In this document: positions 1-11,382 of the stretch, piece by piece
Position numbering within the stretch: position 1 is the stretch's first letter
How the letters are laid out: every line of letters starts with the position of its first letter
Assembly: GCF_000005505.3 (NCBI RefSeq)
Contig: NC_016132.3
Span: 57,550,914 to 57,614,913, forward strand
Length of the DNA: 64,000 nucleotides
Direction of reading: 5' to 3'
Source of the DNA: Brachypodium distachyon
Taxonomy: Eukaryota > Streptophyta > Magnoliopsida > Poales > Poaceae
The notes under the pieces: model-generated
Databases searched by the model: none
Seen by the model: only the letters and a program-made list of their open reading frames with translations
Told to the model about the DNA's origin: nothing
Position numbers and translations under genes: made by a program

Positions 1-1736
1 TACTCAAAAAGGCTCTTCTATAAAAGAATATTTTCTCATGAGGAAAGTTGTCCTCCTGATCTGGTGCAAATATCCCAAGATATCTTGAAGAAATGTGATG
101 GGATACCATTAGCCATTATTACTATATCAAGTCTTCTGACTAGTAATTGTCAGGTAAAAGCAAAGAATAAATGGTATAGTTTACTCAATTCCATTGGTCA
201 TGGACTTACGGAAGATCCTAGCGTTGAGGAGATGAAGATATTATTATTCAGCTACTATGATCTACCTTTTTATCTGAAGCCTTGTTTATTATATCTAAGT
301 ATATATCCAGAGGATTACGAGATTAGGAGTAGTGACTTGATATGGAGGTGGATAGCGGAAGGCTTTATTCATAGTGGAAGCCAAGAGACTAGCTTATATG
401 AGCTCGGAGAGAGCTTATTAATAGAAGTTTGATTCGGTCAGTGTACATGAATAATGATGGAACGGTAACAACTTGCCGTGTCCATGATATGGTGCTCGAT
501 CTCCTATGTTCCTTGTCGAGTGAAGAAAACTTTGTAACAATACTGGATGGTAGCGGGAGAAAAGTGCCTTACTCACAAGGCGAGGTCCGGAGATTATCCA
601 TCCAAAACAGCAAGGTAGACGCGGCTACCATCAGCATGACACAAATCAGGTCTGTTATTGATTTCACAGGAGATACCATCAACAAAATGTTGCTTACTTC
701 GAGCTTCCAAGTTCTGCGGGTGTTGGATCTAGAAGGATGTGTTATTTCAGATATTGGGCACATCAGGAATTTGTTACACTTGAGGTATCTAGGACTAAAA
801 GATACACATGTCAAAGAGCTCCCCATGGAAATAGGAAAGCTAAGGTTTTTGCAAACCTTGGACCTGACAAACACTCGTATAAAAGAACTGCCATCAAGTA
901 TTGTTTTGCTAAGCCATCTGATGTGTCTGTATGTTGATATAAAAACGAAGCTGCCGTCTGGGATGGATAAGCTAACGTCCTTACAAGTACTAGATGGTCC
1001 GTCTATTGGCAAGTGTATCGGCGTTTCTAATCTAGACATTGTGAAAGAACTGAGCTATTTGACCAAGCTGAGGGTGCTTGATTGTTTTTGGGGACCTATG
1101 GATGATAGCCTGGACAAGACCTGGGTGGAATCCGTAGGTAGTCTGCACAAGCTGGAAAGCCTAAGTATGCGTGGAAGCCATGGACCCACCCATCTTTTGC
1201 AGGGAGGCTGGGTGCCCCCTCCACTGCTCCGTGTATCAAGTTTCAGCTGGTTACCAACGGTGCCGGCATGGATTAATCCCTCGTCACTTCCTCTGCTCTC
1301 AAGCCTGACACTACTTGTGAACAAAGTGCAACCGGAAGACATCCGGCTCCTTGGGATGTTGCCAGCCCTTCGTTATCTCCATCTAAGGCGTGACACTATG
1401 TCAATTATTAGTGCGGATACACTGGAAAGGTCTGTCGTTACTGCGGATGCATTCCCATGTGCGACCAAGTGCCACTTCTTCGGGGTTGAGGCGGTGCCAT
1501 GTATATTTCCACGAGGAGCTGCGCCAAGACTTAAACACCTCCGCTTTGCCTTCCCGGCCATATGGATGGCTCGTCGTGACTTTGATTTTGGCATGGGCCA
1601 CCTCCCTTCCCTGGAGACGGTCCACGTTGACATTGACAGTGGCGGGTCCAGCTATGCGATGGTTGAGGGCGCGGAGGCTGCGCTGAGGGCCGCAGCGGCC
1701 GACCATCCTAACCATCCCACCATCAGTTTCTACTAA
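1..1736 (+). pseudogene. CC-NB-LRR gene NLR-1, 3' part, broken by a 13-bp deletion
   Basis: This is the 3' part of an NLR immune receptor; the 5' part lies outside the window. Frame 1 is open from base 1 to the stop at 430-432. It encodes the end of the NB-ARC domain: the GIPLAI version of the GLPL motif, then RNBS-D (CLLYLSIYPEDY). The paralogue at 8441-11382 has 13 extra bases at the place corresponding to about 412 here. Their loss moves the reading frame into a stop. The other frame then continues through RVHD (the MHD position) and a leucine-rich repeat region to TAA at 1736, with no further break. A one-codon in-frame loss (one K of EEMKKI) is also present. Identity with NLR-3 is very high over the whole stretch and continues into the 3' flank, so the two are recent duplicates. 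A full-length receptor cannot be made, unless the deletion is an assembly error. Confidence 0.85.
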
Positions 1737-3617
1737 TCAAATTTGTTTTCGCACACAGGAAAAGGTGAGCTGTTAATGGTCCCTTGTTTTTTTTTATCTA
1801 CAGAAGTACTTACGTAGTACGTACTACTCTATTCATATTCCCTCATTTTCCCAATTTCAGGTGCAGTGCTCGATTAATGAAATCCTGCAATCAGGTACTA
1901 CCAACTCCATTATTTAGCACCCAATTACTCTTTCAGCATTTTACTTGGCCTATTTTCTTCAACTAGCTAGATAGTTCGATCGGTCCACCAAAGGCCTAAG
2001 GTTATAGTCTACTTAAATTACCGGGAATGTTGTAATGTGAATTCTGCGTTAGTCCTGTGTGCATTCTGTCTTCCCTCACAAAAGAAAAGAAAAATGGTCT
2101 TAATAAATTGTTGCTCCTGCCCACGACAAAATTACTTCATGATCAAGAATAACAAAACAAATCAATACTAGTGTGTGTGGATAAACTCTGCTTCTTCTTA
2201 TTTCTGTACATTTAACTGAACAATTTGTATTGTTTTTTTAAAACGGAATTGAACAATTTGTATTCTTGTGCTTCAGGTAGCACTAACAGGAGCTAAGAAA
2301 TTTCATGGACATAGTGCGAGCGCATATAGTGCGAAAGTCTCTTAACTCCTCTGCTGCTTCTCTTCCAAGTTCCAACCAACACAGCCAAGACTCAAGAACA
2401 CCGCATTTTCGTTGCCCGTTTGATTCGTCTTCCTCCTGCAACGACATGAAGCTCACATGCTGTCCATTTATGCCTGCATTCTACTCTGCGCTATATGTTT
2501 AAGATGAATTTTATTCTTCTATTTATCTTCTTTCAAGACGATCGGGAGCTCTAACTTACGATGTACTGCTGGATGTTTGCCTGTTTTAATTTCCCATTGC
2601 GGGTGCTTCCTTCCTAGCAGCAAGCTTTCAGACTCATTTTCATTCCAGACTTGTAAAATAAATTTTCCCATTCAGTTCTGTAAGATCGAATTTTTGACGT
2701 TTCACCTTTCATTTGCAGTGTTGCTCTTTGTTTCTATTTTGTTTCTGTAAGGGCGTGGATAATGCATGAATGTTTAGCTGCGAGCCCTGAATGTCCTTTC
2801 CTATCACCATCAAGTGTTTGATCGGTTTAGATTTCAGAGTACGTCCCAGAGTCTGTTCCATGGCCTGCCTGTTGCCGACGGCACATCTTTAATTTACCGT
2901 GGTCGAATGCTGATTAGCATGAGGTGAACAACATACTGCTGCTGGACCGGAAATTTGGAATGATATGAAACATTTGGTTCCACAGGCTATTCCAGTAGAA
3001 CATCGCCGTGTACTAATTAATGATGTATTGACAATTAGTATCACTGAAAATTTGCTAGCCCCTCTGACAAAATAGCTGACGACTTTGTCCAGCATATTGG
3101 AGAAATGTATAGATCAACCACCATTCTTTGTCTTTGAAATTAGAAGTTCAAATGTGTGTTTTTCCCTGTCTGACACAATGCCTGTGGTGCATGCCAAAGT
3201 TGATTAGTCCAACCAATTAACGTGTGCACCCTATCTCTAGGTAATGCAAACTGAGCTGTTTTAACTAAACTAATGTGTCAACCTTCTCCATCAGACATGA
3301 GACCATTTCGCAAGTGGGTAAACGGTCACACTTGTCCTGGCACTTAAACATTGCATGAGTATAAATTACTCAGTGTTCCACACAAATGGTCTCGGGGAGC
3401 AGGTGGAAATGTGGAATTTACCTCTCTCGTCCGTTTTCTTTAACACAACAACACGACCAGAAGGAGATTGGTGGCTTGTAATGGTGTCAAAACGATCATT
3501 ATAACCAGAGTGCCTTCCTAGCAATCGCACAGCGGCACAGCGCTATAATACTAGAATCGATCTACTGGCTTTCTTCCAACACAAACGCTACCAACAGCGG
3601 CAGAGAGAGGTCAAGCC
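1737..3617. other. Intergenic: NLR-1 3' flank and NLR-2 upstream region
   Basis: No coding sequence is supported here. The first 1.1-1.5 kb is homologous to the 3' flank of NLR-3 (11383 to about 12850). It shares blocks around 1861-1900, 2270-2480 and 2695-2795. Several blocks look like 3'UTR exons separated by introns: CAG|GT-type junctions occur near 1860 and 1895, and a CAGGTAG lies near 2275. The last few hundred bases belong to the NLR-2 promoter. A TATA-like CTATAATA lies at 3543-3550. Confidence 0.6.
3543..3550 (+). promoter_or_regulatory. Candidate TATA box of NLR-2
   Basis: CTATAATA lies 68 bases upstream of the NLR-2 ATG. The spacing is plausible for a short 5' leader. This rests on motif and position only. 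Confidence 0.3.
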
Positions 3618-6600
3618 ATGGAGATCGCCATGGCAGCGATCGGCCCTCTCCTTCCCAAGCTCAGCGACCTGCTCGTCGGCGAGTTCACCCTCAAGAAGCG
3701 TGTGAGGAAAGGTATCGAGTCTCTCGTTACAGAGCTGACGTTGATGCAAGCAATCCTCGGCAAGGTGGCGAAAGTTCCGGCAGAGCAACTCGACGAGGGG
3801 GTCAAGATTTGGGCAACAAAAGTGAAGGAGCTGTCCTACCAAATGGAGGACATCGTTGATGCGTTCATCGTGGGTGGGGAGGATGGTGGTGAACCTGTAC
3901 GTCCGGAGCATGGGATCAAGAAGTTACTCAACAAGGCCATCAAATTATTCAAGAAAGCAAGGTATTTCCATCAGATCTCTGGTGCCATAGAAGAGGTAGT
4001 TGGTCAAGCTAAGCAGTTGGGTGAGCTACGTCAAAGGTACGAGCAAGACATGCACGACTCCGACCATGGCGCTAGCGTTGACCCTCGCTTGATGGCTCCG
4101 TACACAGATGTGACAGAGCTCGTTGGGATTGAAGATACACGGGATGAGCTGATAAACATGTTGATAGAGGGGGATGATTGGTTCAAGCATCCATTGAAGA
4201 CGGTCTCTGTTGTTGGATTTGGTGGGTTAGGCAAGACAACTCTTGTCAAAGCAGTGTATGATAAGATGAGAGTGCAATTTGATTGTGGTGCTTTTGTTTC
4301 GGTTTCTAGAAACCCTGACATAAGAAAATCTTGAAGGATATTCTGTTTGAACTTGACAAGGACAAGTACACAAACATATATAATGTAGCAAGGGGAGAAA
4401 AACATCTCATCGACGAACTGATTGAACTCCTAAATGACAAAAGGTAACCCTTCCTATTGAAGATAGATAAAAAATTTGCCTAGTTAAATCATGGCAACAT
4501 TTTATTTTGTATTGGTGCATATTCATCCTAGTATAGCATATTCACTATATATAGATACATAGTCCTTCCGTTTCTAAATTATTATCGTTGTTTTAGTTTA
4601 AACTTGCACTAAAACAGCGACAAGAATTTAGGAACGAAGGGAGTAGTATTCATGTAAAGAAGTGAATTCATGTATTTCGCTCTGGCCTGCAACACCTAAT
4701 CAAGTAATTATGAACATCGACCAATAGTAATTGATGAGTTAGGTAGGGGGGGGGGGAATGTGCTGCACTTTCATGAAGACTATATATATGTAAATAATGA
4801 ATCAACAATATGATTAATATGTCAACTACAACTCGGGAAAATTTGTATAGGTACCTCATCGTAGTTGACGACATATGAAATGAAAAGGTATGGAAATTAA
4901 TCAAGTGTGCTTTCTCCAAGAACAATCTCAGAAGTCGATTAATCACGACTACCCGCATTGTTAGTGTGTCTGAAGCATGTTGCTCTTCTAGTGATGATAT
5001 TTACAAAATGAAACCTCTTTCTAACGATGTCTCAAGAAGGTTGTTCTATAAAAGAGTATTTAATCACGAGATAGGGTGTCCTCATGAATTGATGCAAGTA
5101 TCAGAAGACATCTTGAACAAATGTGGTGGGATACCATTAGCTATTATTACTATCGCGAGTCTTTTGGTTAGTAATAACCGGGTCAAAACAAAGGACCAGT
5201 GGCATGCTTTGCTCAATTCCATTGGTCGTGGTCTTACAGAAGATCGTAGTGCAGAGGAGATGAAGAAGATACTATTATTCAGCTATTATGATCTGTCCTC
5301 TTACCTGAAGCCTTGTTTATTATATTTAAGTATATATCCAGAAGATTACAAGATCATTAGAGATGAGCTGATATGGAGGTGGGTAGCAGAAGGTTTCGTT
5401 GAAAGTGGAAAACAAGAAACTAGCTTATATGAGCTTGGAAAGAGTTACTACAACGAGCTAATAAACAAAAGCATGATCCAGCGAGTAGAGATAGATGATG
5501 AAGAAAGGATAGAAGCTTGTTGTGTACATGACATGGTCCTTGACCTCATATGCTCTTTGTCTAGTGAAGAAAATTTTGTCATGATATTAGATGGAACCAA
5601 AAGAAAAGTGCCTAACTCGCAAAGCAAGGTTCGCAGATTATCTATCCAAGACACCAAGGTAGATCTTGCTACCACAAGAATGCCACACGTGCGGTCTCTT
5701 ACTGTTTACACAAAAAAAATTGTTGACCAAGTGTTCCTTATTTCAAGTTTTCAAATTCTGCGTGTATTGGATTTAGAAGACTGCTCTGTTTTGGATATTG
5801 GGTGTGTGATGAATTTATTACACCTGAGGTATCTACGGCTAAAGGACACACATATTAGTGAGCTTCCAACTGAACTCGGAAAGCTAAGATTCTTGCAAAC
5901 CCTGGACTTGAGAGAGGCTCATCATATAAGAGAATTACCGTCAAGTATTGTTCGTCTAAGACATCTTGTGTGTTTGTATGTTCATATAGATATGAAGCTG
6001 CCGTCTAGCATGGATAATCTAACATCCTTAAAAGTGCTAGTTGGAGTGATGGTGGGTGGGGTATCTCCACACATTTTTAATCTAGATATAGTGAAAGAGT
6101 TGAGCCATCTGACCAAGCTAAGGGTGCTCTGGATTGCTTGCTGTGGTTTGGATTACAGCCAGAATAAAGCCTTGGTGGAGTCCGTGGGGAAGCTGCACAA
6201 AGTGGAAAGCCTAGAGATACACATCATGAGAGCCTGGGTGCCCCCTCACCTCTGTATGCCACATTTTGGAGAGGTCGCCCCCTTCAACTTCAAGACATTG
6301 CCATCATGGATTAATCCCTTGTCATTTCCTCTACTCTCCTACTTGTACTTATTTGTGAATGAAGTGCAACAAGAGGATCTAAGACTTCTTGGCATGCTTC
6401 CTGCTCTTCGTTATATCTCCCTGACGGTGGGGGCTGGTGTGATCTTCTCAGGAGAGCATGTAGTGGAAATATCCTCCTTTACTGCTGACGCGTTTCCATG
6501 TGCAATCGAATGCTATTTCTTTGGTGTTGCGGCGGTGCCATCTGTATTTCCACAAGGAGCTGCGCCGAAGCTTAAACGCCTTCGCTTCAGCTTCCCGGCT

Positions 6601-6777
6601 ATATGGATCGCCCGTGGCGGATTTAATATGGGCATGAGGCACATGCCTTCCCTCGAGAAAGTTGAAGTTCACATTTCACGCAGAGGAGCCAGCACTGCGT
6701 TGGTGAAGAAAGCGGAGGCTGCACTGAGGGCTGCAGCAAACGACCATCCCAACCATCCTGCCCTCCGTATGTTCTAA
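3618..6777 (+). pseudogene. CC-NB-LRR gene NLR-2, broken by frameshift and nonsense
   Basis: This is a second NLR in direct tandem. ATG 3618 aligns with the intact paralogue. Exon 1 (3618-4443) gives an Rx-type coiled-coil with MEDIVDAF (EDVID-like) and a P-loop (GFGGLGKTT). One base is missing near 4330: the paralogue has AAA GTC TTG, and here GTC is reduced to TC. The frame therefore stops at 4332-4334. The intron is 4444-4850, at the same phase-2 site as in NLR-3. Exon 2 starts at 4851 with YLIVVDDI, the kinase-2 motif. Its next codon is TGA (4876-4878) where NLR-3 has TGG, the conserved W. After that the frame is open to TAA 6777, with GIPLAI, CLLYLSIYPEDY, CVHD and the leucine-rich repeats. 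Two independent lesions make it a pseudogene. A 238-aa CC plus P-loop product could still be translated. A Stowaway MITE sits in the intron. Confidence 0.88.
4562..4643. mobile_element. 82-bp Stowaway-type MITE in the NLR-2 intron
   Basis: The ends are imperfect inverted repeats (GTCCTTCCGTTTCTAAATT and its complement near GAATTTAGGAACGAAGGGAG). They are flanked by TA on both sides (4560-4561 and 4644-4645). The inner half-sites TTTAGTTTAAACTTGCAC and ACTAAAACAGCGACAAG fold back. A near twin of the same length lies at 56998-57079. TA target duplications and this terminal sequence are typical of Tc1/Mariner-derived Stowaway MITEs in grasses. Confidence 0.8.
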
Positions 6778-8440
6778 AGCTACTCTATTTTGGGCCTTTT
6801 GGCACGTAAGAAAAGGTACATTGGTATAGTATCTTGTTCTCTCACAACGTGTTTACATTGTACTCCATTCATCTTCCCTTCTTTTTTCCCCCAATTTCAG
6901 ATGGAGAATGGATGAATGTGGCTGTGGACTCATCTGGAATGTGTGTAATTTCAGATGGAGAATGGATGAATGCTGCTAGCTTGGTTGCGGTTGGCCAGAG
7001 AGCTGAACTCGGAGATCGCACGATGACGAGCTGAAGCTCTGAATGTGTGTAATTTCGGTGCAGGCCTCGTATATTGCCCCTCTGAAGCTCGTCATCAGAA
7101 TCGGCGTCTTTTGCTCGCAAGTGAGGGTGGCCGACTGTTTGGCATGGGCCGACATGAGCTCGCGTGCCTCCGGAGGCAGGGTCCATGTTCTTGGGCGTTT
7201 GTGGGGGTAGTCGGAGTCGACAGCTCAGGAGGAGTGTTTGTGTGATGACGATGACTTCTGCGTGCAACCTCAACAGAAATCTTCTTTCGGTAGCGTGCGT
7301 TGAGTGAGTGTGGGTGGCCAGGTTGGTCAGTGCGGTCCTACTGCGGTCATGTTCCATGACGGTGTTACAGACTTTTTGTTACGATTTTTGCCCGGTTTTC
7401 CATTAATAAACTGGACAACTCTATTCTTCATCCAGTCCACGGACTCCGGTTCGAAAAAAAGAGAGTAAATTTCACAAAACCACACTTTTTGGGGCTAGGG
7501 TTTCAACTAGCCACAGTTATGACTAATAGTCTCACAAAACCACACTTTTTCGGACAGATCTTCTCACAGAACCCAAATCAGGTAATTAAGAGCGTTTGAT
7601 GGTGTTTCTGACAAGTGGGACCCACATGTCGATGCCAGGATCGAATCGGGATTTCCCGGGTAGACAAAGGAGCTTAACGGGGTGTCGGGCAAAAGCTGAC
7701 GTGGACAAAAAAAACGGTTCGACCCGTTCGACCTGGCATCTGACATGTGGGTCCCACTTGTCAAAAACTCCGTCAAATGCTCTTAATTACCTGATTTGGG
7801 TTTGTGAGAAGATCTGTCCGAAAAAATGTGGTTTTGTGAGACTCTGGCCTGTCAAAACCCTGACCCGAACCCGAGAAGTACGGTTTTGTGAAATTTACTT
7901 TTAAAAAAAAAGATCGCACGACGATTTGCGTAAGTTTCAGTCTGTTGGAGCTGAACCCCCACTACTCTGCCTACTCCGCCGCCAATCTCTCTGCTCATCG
8001 CACCGCCCATGCTGCAGCTTAACCGTCGCCGACGACGACCCCATCCAGGCATTCCCTCTCCCGACCTCCCTCTGTCCCCATGGCCGACGAGGGCGGCCCC
8101 TCCAATGCCGCCACTGCATAGATCCACCAGTCGCGGAGGTGCTTCGAGCGGCGCCCCGTCCAAGATCCGGCGGCGGTCGGCTCCTCGATCCGCCGCCCGC
8201 CCGAAATCCGGGGGCGAGCTTCGAGTTGCGCCCCGTCCAAGATCTGGCGGCGTGAGGCTGTTGGAGCCACATTTTTAGCATCACCGGATGGGGGCATGGG
8301 GCTTCTCTTGGAGCTGCTCTAAGCATCCTTTTAGGAAAGCAAAACGAAAATTACTCAGAGTGCTTTTGTAGTAACCGCATAGCTAGCGCCGCTAGCTTTC
8401 TTCCACCCAAAGCACGGCGGCTTACGGTGTGTCTGCAGCC
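6778..8440. other. Intergenic: NLR-2 3' flank and NLR-3 upstream region
   Basis: No gene is supported. A block containing TTTCAGATGGAGAATGG occurs twice 54 bases apart (6895 and 6949), duplicating a possible 3'UTR splice acceptor. A foldback element fills 7464-7900. From 7920 to 8280 the DNA is GC-rich and contains a decayed direct repeat about 77 bases apart (GCCCCGTCCAAGATC near 8151 and 8229). Its open frames on both strands have no recognisable domain and are best read as non-coding promoter-proximal DNA of NLR-3. Confidence 0.55.
7464..7900. mobile_element. Foldback MITE of about 437 bp with long inverted repeats
   Basis: The left end AGTAAATTTCACAAAACCA is matched by the reverse complement of the right end near 7882-7900. 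Pairing continues inward: CCCAAATCAGGTAATTAAGAG at about 7572 pairs with its complement at about 7780, and TGGGACCCACATGTC near 7616 pairs with its complement near 7745. Nearly the whole element therefore folds into one hairpin with a short loop around 7660-7720. There is no coding capacity. The superfamily is uncertain. Confidence 0.75.
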
Positions 8441-11382
8441 ATGGAGATCGCCATGGGGGCTATCGGCCCTCTCATCCCGAAGCTCGGCAACCTGCTTGTT
8501 GGTGAGTTCAACCTCGAGAAGCGCGTGAGGAAAGGCATCGAGTCTCTTGTGACAGAGCTAACGCTGATGCATGCTGCCCTATGCAAGGTGGCGAAAGTGC
8601 CGCCGGAGCAGCTCGACATGGGGGTCAAGATTTGGGCAGGAAATGTCAAGGAATTGTCCTACCAAATGGAGGACATTGTTGACACCTTCATGGTGTTTGT
8701 CGAGGATGGTGATGAGCCTGCCAACCCGAAGAACAGGGTCAAGAAGTTGCTCAAGAAGGTAACCAAATTATTAAAAAAGGGCAGGGTTCTGCATCGGATC
8801 TCTGATGCCCTTGAAGAAGCGGTTGGTCAAGCAAAGCAGTTGGCTGAGTTGCGGCAAAGGTATGAGCACGCGATGGGCGACAGTAGCGTTGCTGCTAGTG
8901 TTGACCCTCGCGTGATGGCTCTGTACACAGATGTGGCAGAGCTTGTTGGGATTGAAGATACACGGGACGAGCTGATCAACATGTTGATAAAGGATGATGA
9001 TTGGTTGAAGCATCCCTTGAAGACAGTCTCTATTGTTGGATTTGGTGGATTAGGTAAGACGACTCTTGCCAAAGCAGCGTATGACAAGGTGAAAGTGCAA
9101 TTTGATTGTGGTGCTTTTGTTTCGGTTTCTCAGAATCCCAATATGGAGAAAGTCTTGAAAGATGTTCTCTTTGAACTTAACAAGAAAAAGTATGCAAAGA
9201 TCTATAATGCAGCAAGGGGAGAAAAGCAACTCATCGACGAGCTCATTGAATTCCTTAATGACAAAAGGTTGCTTCATTTTTCCTGTTACATAACGATAGG
9301 CATTTCTTCTAGTAGAAGATTTATAAATTCCAAAACTTTTTTCCCGCTGGATTTTCGCCTACATATATCATTATTAATTCAATAATCGTTTTCTAAATAA
9401 TCTTACATATATTGATTAACTTGTGAAATAACTCTCAGAAGCATTTATATAGGTATCTCATCGTAATTGATGACATATGGGATAAGAAGGCATGGGAATT
9501 AATCAAGTGTGCATTTTCCAAGAACAATCTTGGAAGTCGACTAATCACGACGACCCGCATTGTCAGTGTGTCTGAAGCATGTTGTTCTTCTAGTGATGAT
9601 ATCTACAGAATGAAACCTCTTTCTGATGATTACTCAAGAAGGCTCTTCTATAAAAGAATATTTTCTCATGAGGAAAGTTGTCCTCCTGAATTGGTACAAG
9701 TATCCCAAGATATCTTGAAGAAATGCGACGGGATACCGTTAGCCATTATTACTATATCAGGTCTTCTGACTAGTAATTGTCAGGTAAAAACAAAGGATCA
9801 ATGGTATCGTTTACTCAATTCCATTGGTCGTGGACTTGCAGAAGATCACAGTGTAGAGGAGATGAAGAAGATATTATTATATAGCTACTATGATCTACCT
9901 TTTTATCTGAAGCCTTGTTTATTGTATCTAAGTATCTTTCCAGAGGACTACAAGGTTAGGAGTTGTGAGTTGATATGGAGGTGGATAGCAGAAGGCTTTG
10001 TTTATAGTGAAAGGCAAGAGACTAGCTTATATGAGCTTGGAGAGTATTATCTCAATGAGCTTATTAATAGAAGCTTGATCCAGCTAGTGGGCATGAATGA
10101 TAAAGGAGGGGTAACAACTTGTCGTGTCCATGATATGGTGCTCGATCTCCTATGTTCCTTGTCAAGTGAAGAAAACTTTGTCACAATATTGGATGGTACA
10201 GAGAGAAAAGTGCCATACTTACAAGGCAAGGTTCGCAGATTATCCATCCAAAAGAGCAAGGTAGACGCGGCTACCATCAGCATTTCACAAGTCAGGTCTC
10301 TTATTGACTTCACAGAAGATACCATTAACAAAGTGTTGCTTACTTCGAGCTTTCAAGTTCTGCGGGTGTTGGATTTAGAAGATTGTACTATTTCAGATAT
10401 TGGGCACTTCCAGAATTTGGTACACTTGAGATACCTAGGTCTAAAAGGTACATGTGTCACGGAGCTCCCGATGGGAATAGGAAAGCTAAGATTTTTGCAA
10501 ACCTTGGACCTGAGAAAGACTGGTATAAAACAATTGCCAACAAGTATTGTTTTGCTAAGCCATCTGATGTGTCTGTATGTTCACGGGGATATAAAGCTAC
10601 CCTCTGGGATGGATAAGCTAACGTCCCTAGAAGTGATAGAAGGACCGCTGATTGGTAAGTCTCATGACATTTTTAATATAGACATTGTGAAAGAACTGAG
10701 CTATTTTACCAAGCTGAGGGTGCTCCGTTGTACTTGCAAATTTATGGATGATAGCCTCAATAAAACCTTGGTGGAATCCCTTGGTAGTCTGCACAAATTG
10801 GAATGCCTAAATATATCTGGCCACTATGGACCTGTCCATCTTGTGCTGGAAGGCTGGGTGCCCCCTCCACAGCTCCGTGTATCATATTTCAGCTGGTTAC
10901 CAACAGTGCCGGCATGGATTAATCCCTCGTCACTTCCTCTCATCTCAAGCCTGACACTACTGGTAAAGAAAGTGCGACCGGAAGACATTCGGCTCCTTGG
11001 GATGTTGCCAGCCCTCCGCTATCTCCGTCTAATGGGTGACCCTACATTACCTGTTAGCGCGGATACAGTGGAAACTTCTGTTATCACTGCTGATGCATTC
11101 CCATGTTTAACCGTCTGCCTCTTCTTCCGCGTTGCGGCGGTGCCATCTATATTTCCACGAGGAGCTGCGCTAAAACTTAAACTCCTTCGCTTTGCCTTCC
11201 CGGCTATAAGGATGGCTCGCGGCAACATTGATTTTGGCATGGGTCACCTTCCTTCCCTGGAGAAGGTTGAGGTTGAAATTTTGAGCGTGGGAGGCAGATG
11301 TAAGATGACAGAGGAAGCGATAGCTGCACTGAGGGCCGCAGTGGCCGACCATCCCAACCATCCCGCCATCCGTTTCTCTTGA
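8441..11382 (+). CDS. Intact CC-NB-LRR disease resistance protein, NLR-3
   Basis: This is a coiled-coil NLR, the class of intracellular receptor that detects pathogen effectors and triggers cell death. Exon 1 is 8441-9267, the intron 9268-9452 (GT-AG, phase 2) and exon 2 9453-11382, giving 918 aa. ATG 8441 is chosen because it follows GCAGCC and aligns with NLR-2; the in-frame upstream GTG is not used. Order along the protein: Rx-type coiled-coil with MEDIVDTF (about 76-83), P-loop GFGGLGKTT (200-208), kinase-2 YLIVIDDIWD (277-286, directly after the splice), RNBS-B GSRLITTTR (about 303), GIPLAI (369-374), RNBS-D CLLYLSIFPEDY (about 431-442), VHD in place of MHD (501-503), then leucine-rich repeats from about 540 to the end. 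All nucleotide-binding motifs are present. It is the only member of the cluster here with no lesion. The effector it recognises cannot be deduced. Confidence 0.93.

Noticed and set aside
7926..8326. Several overlapping open frames upstream of NLR-3
   Set aside because: They lie in GC-rich DNA with a decayed direct repeat, on both strands, without a recognisable domain.
8429..8440. In-frame GTG upstream of the NLR-3 ATG as a possible start
   Set aside because: Plant genes rarely start at GTG, and ATG 8441 aligns with the NLR-2 start and has a good context.
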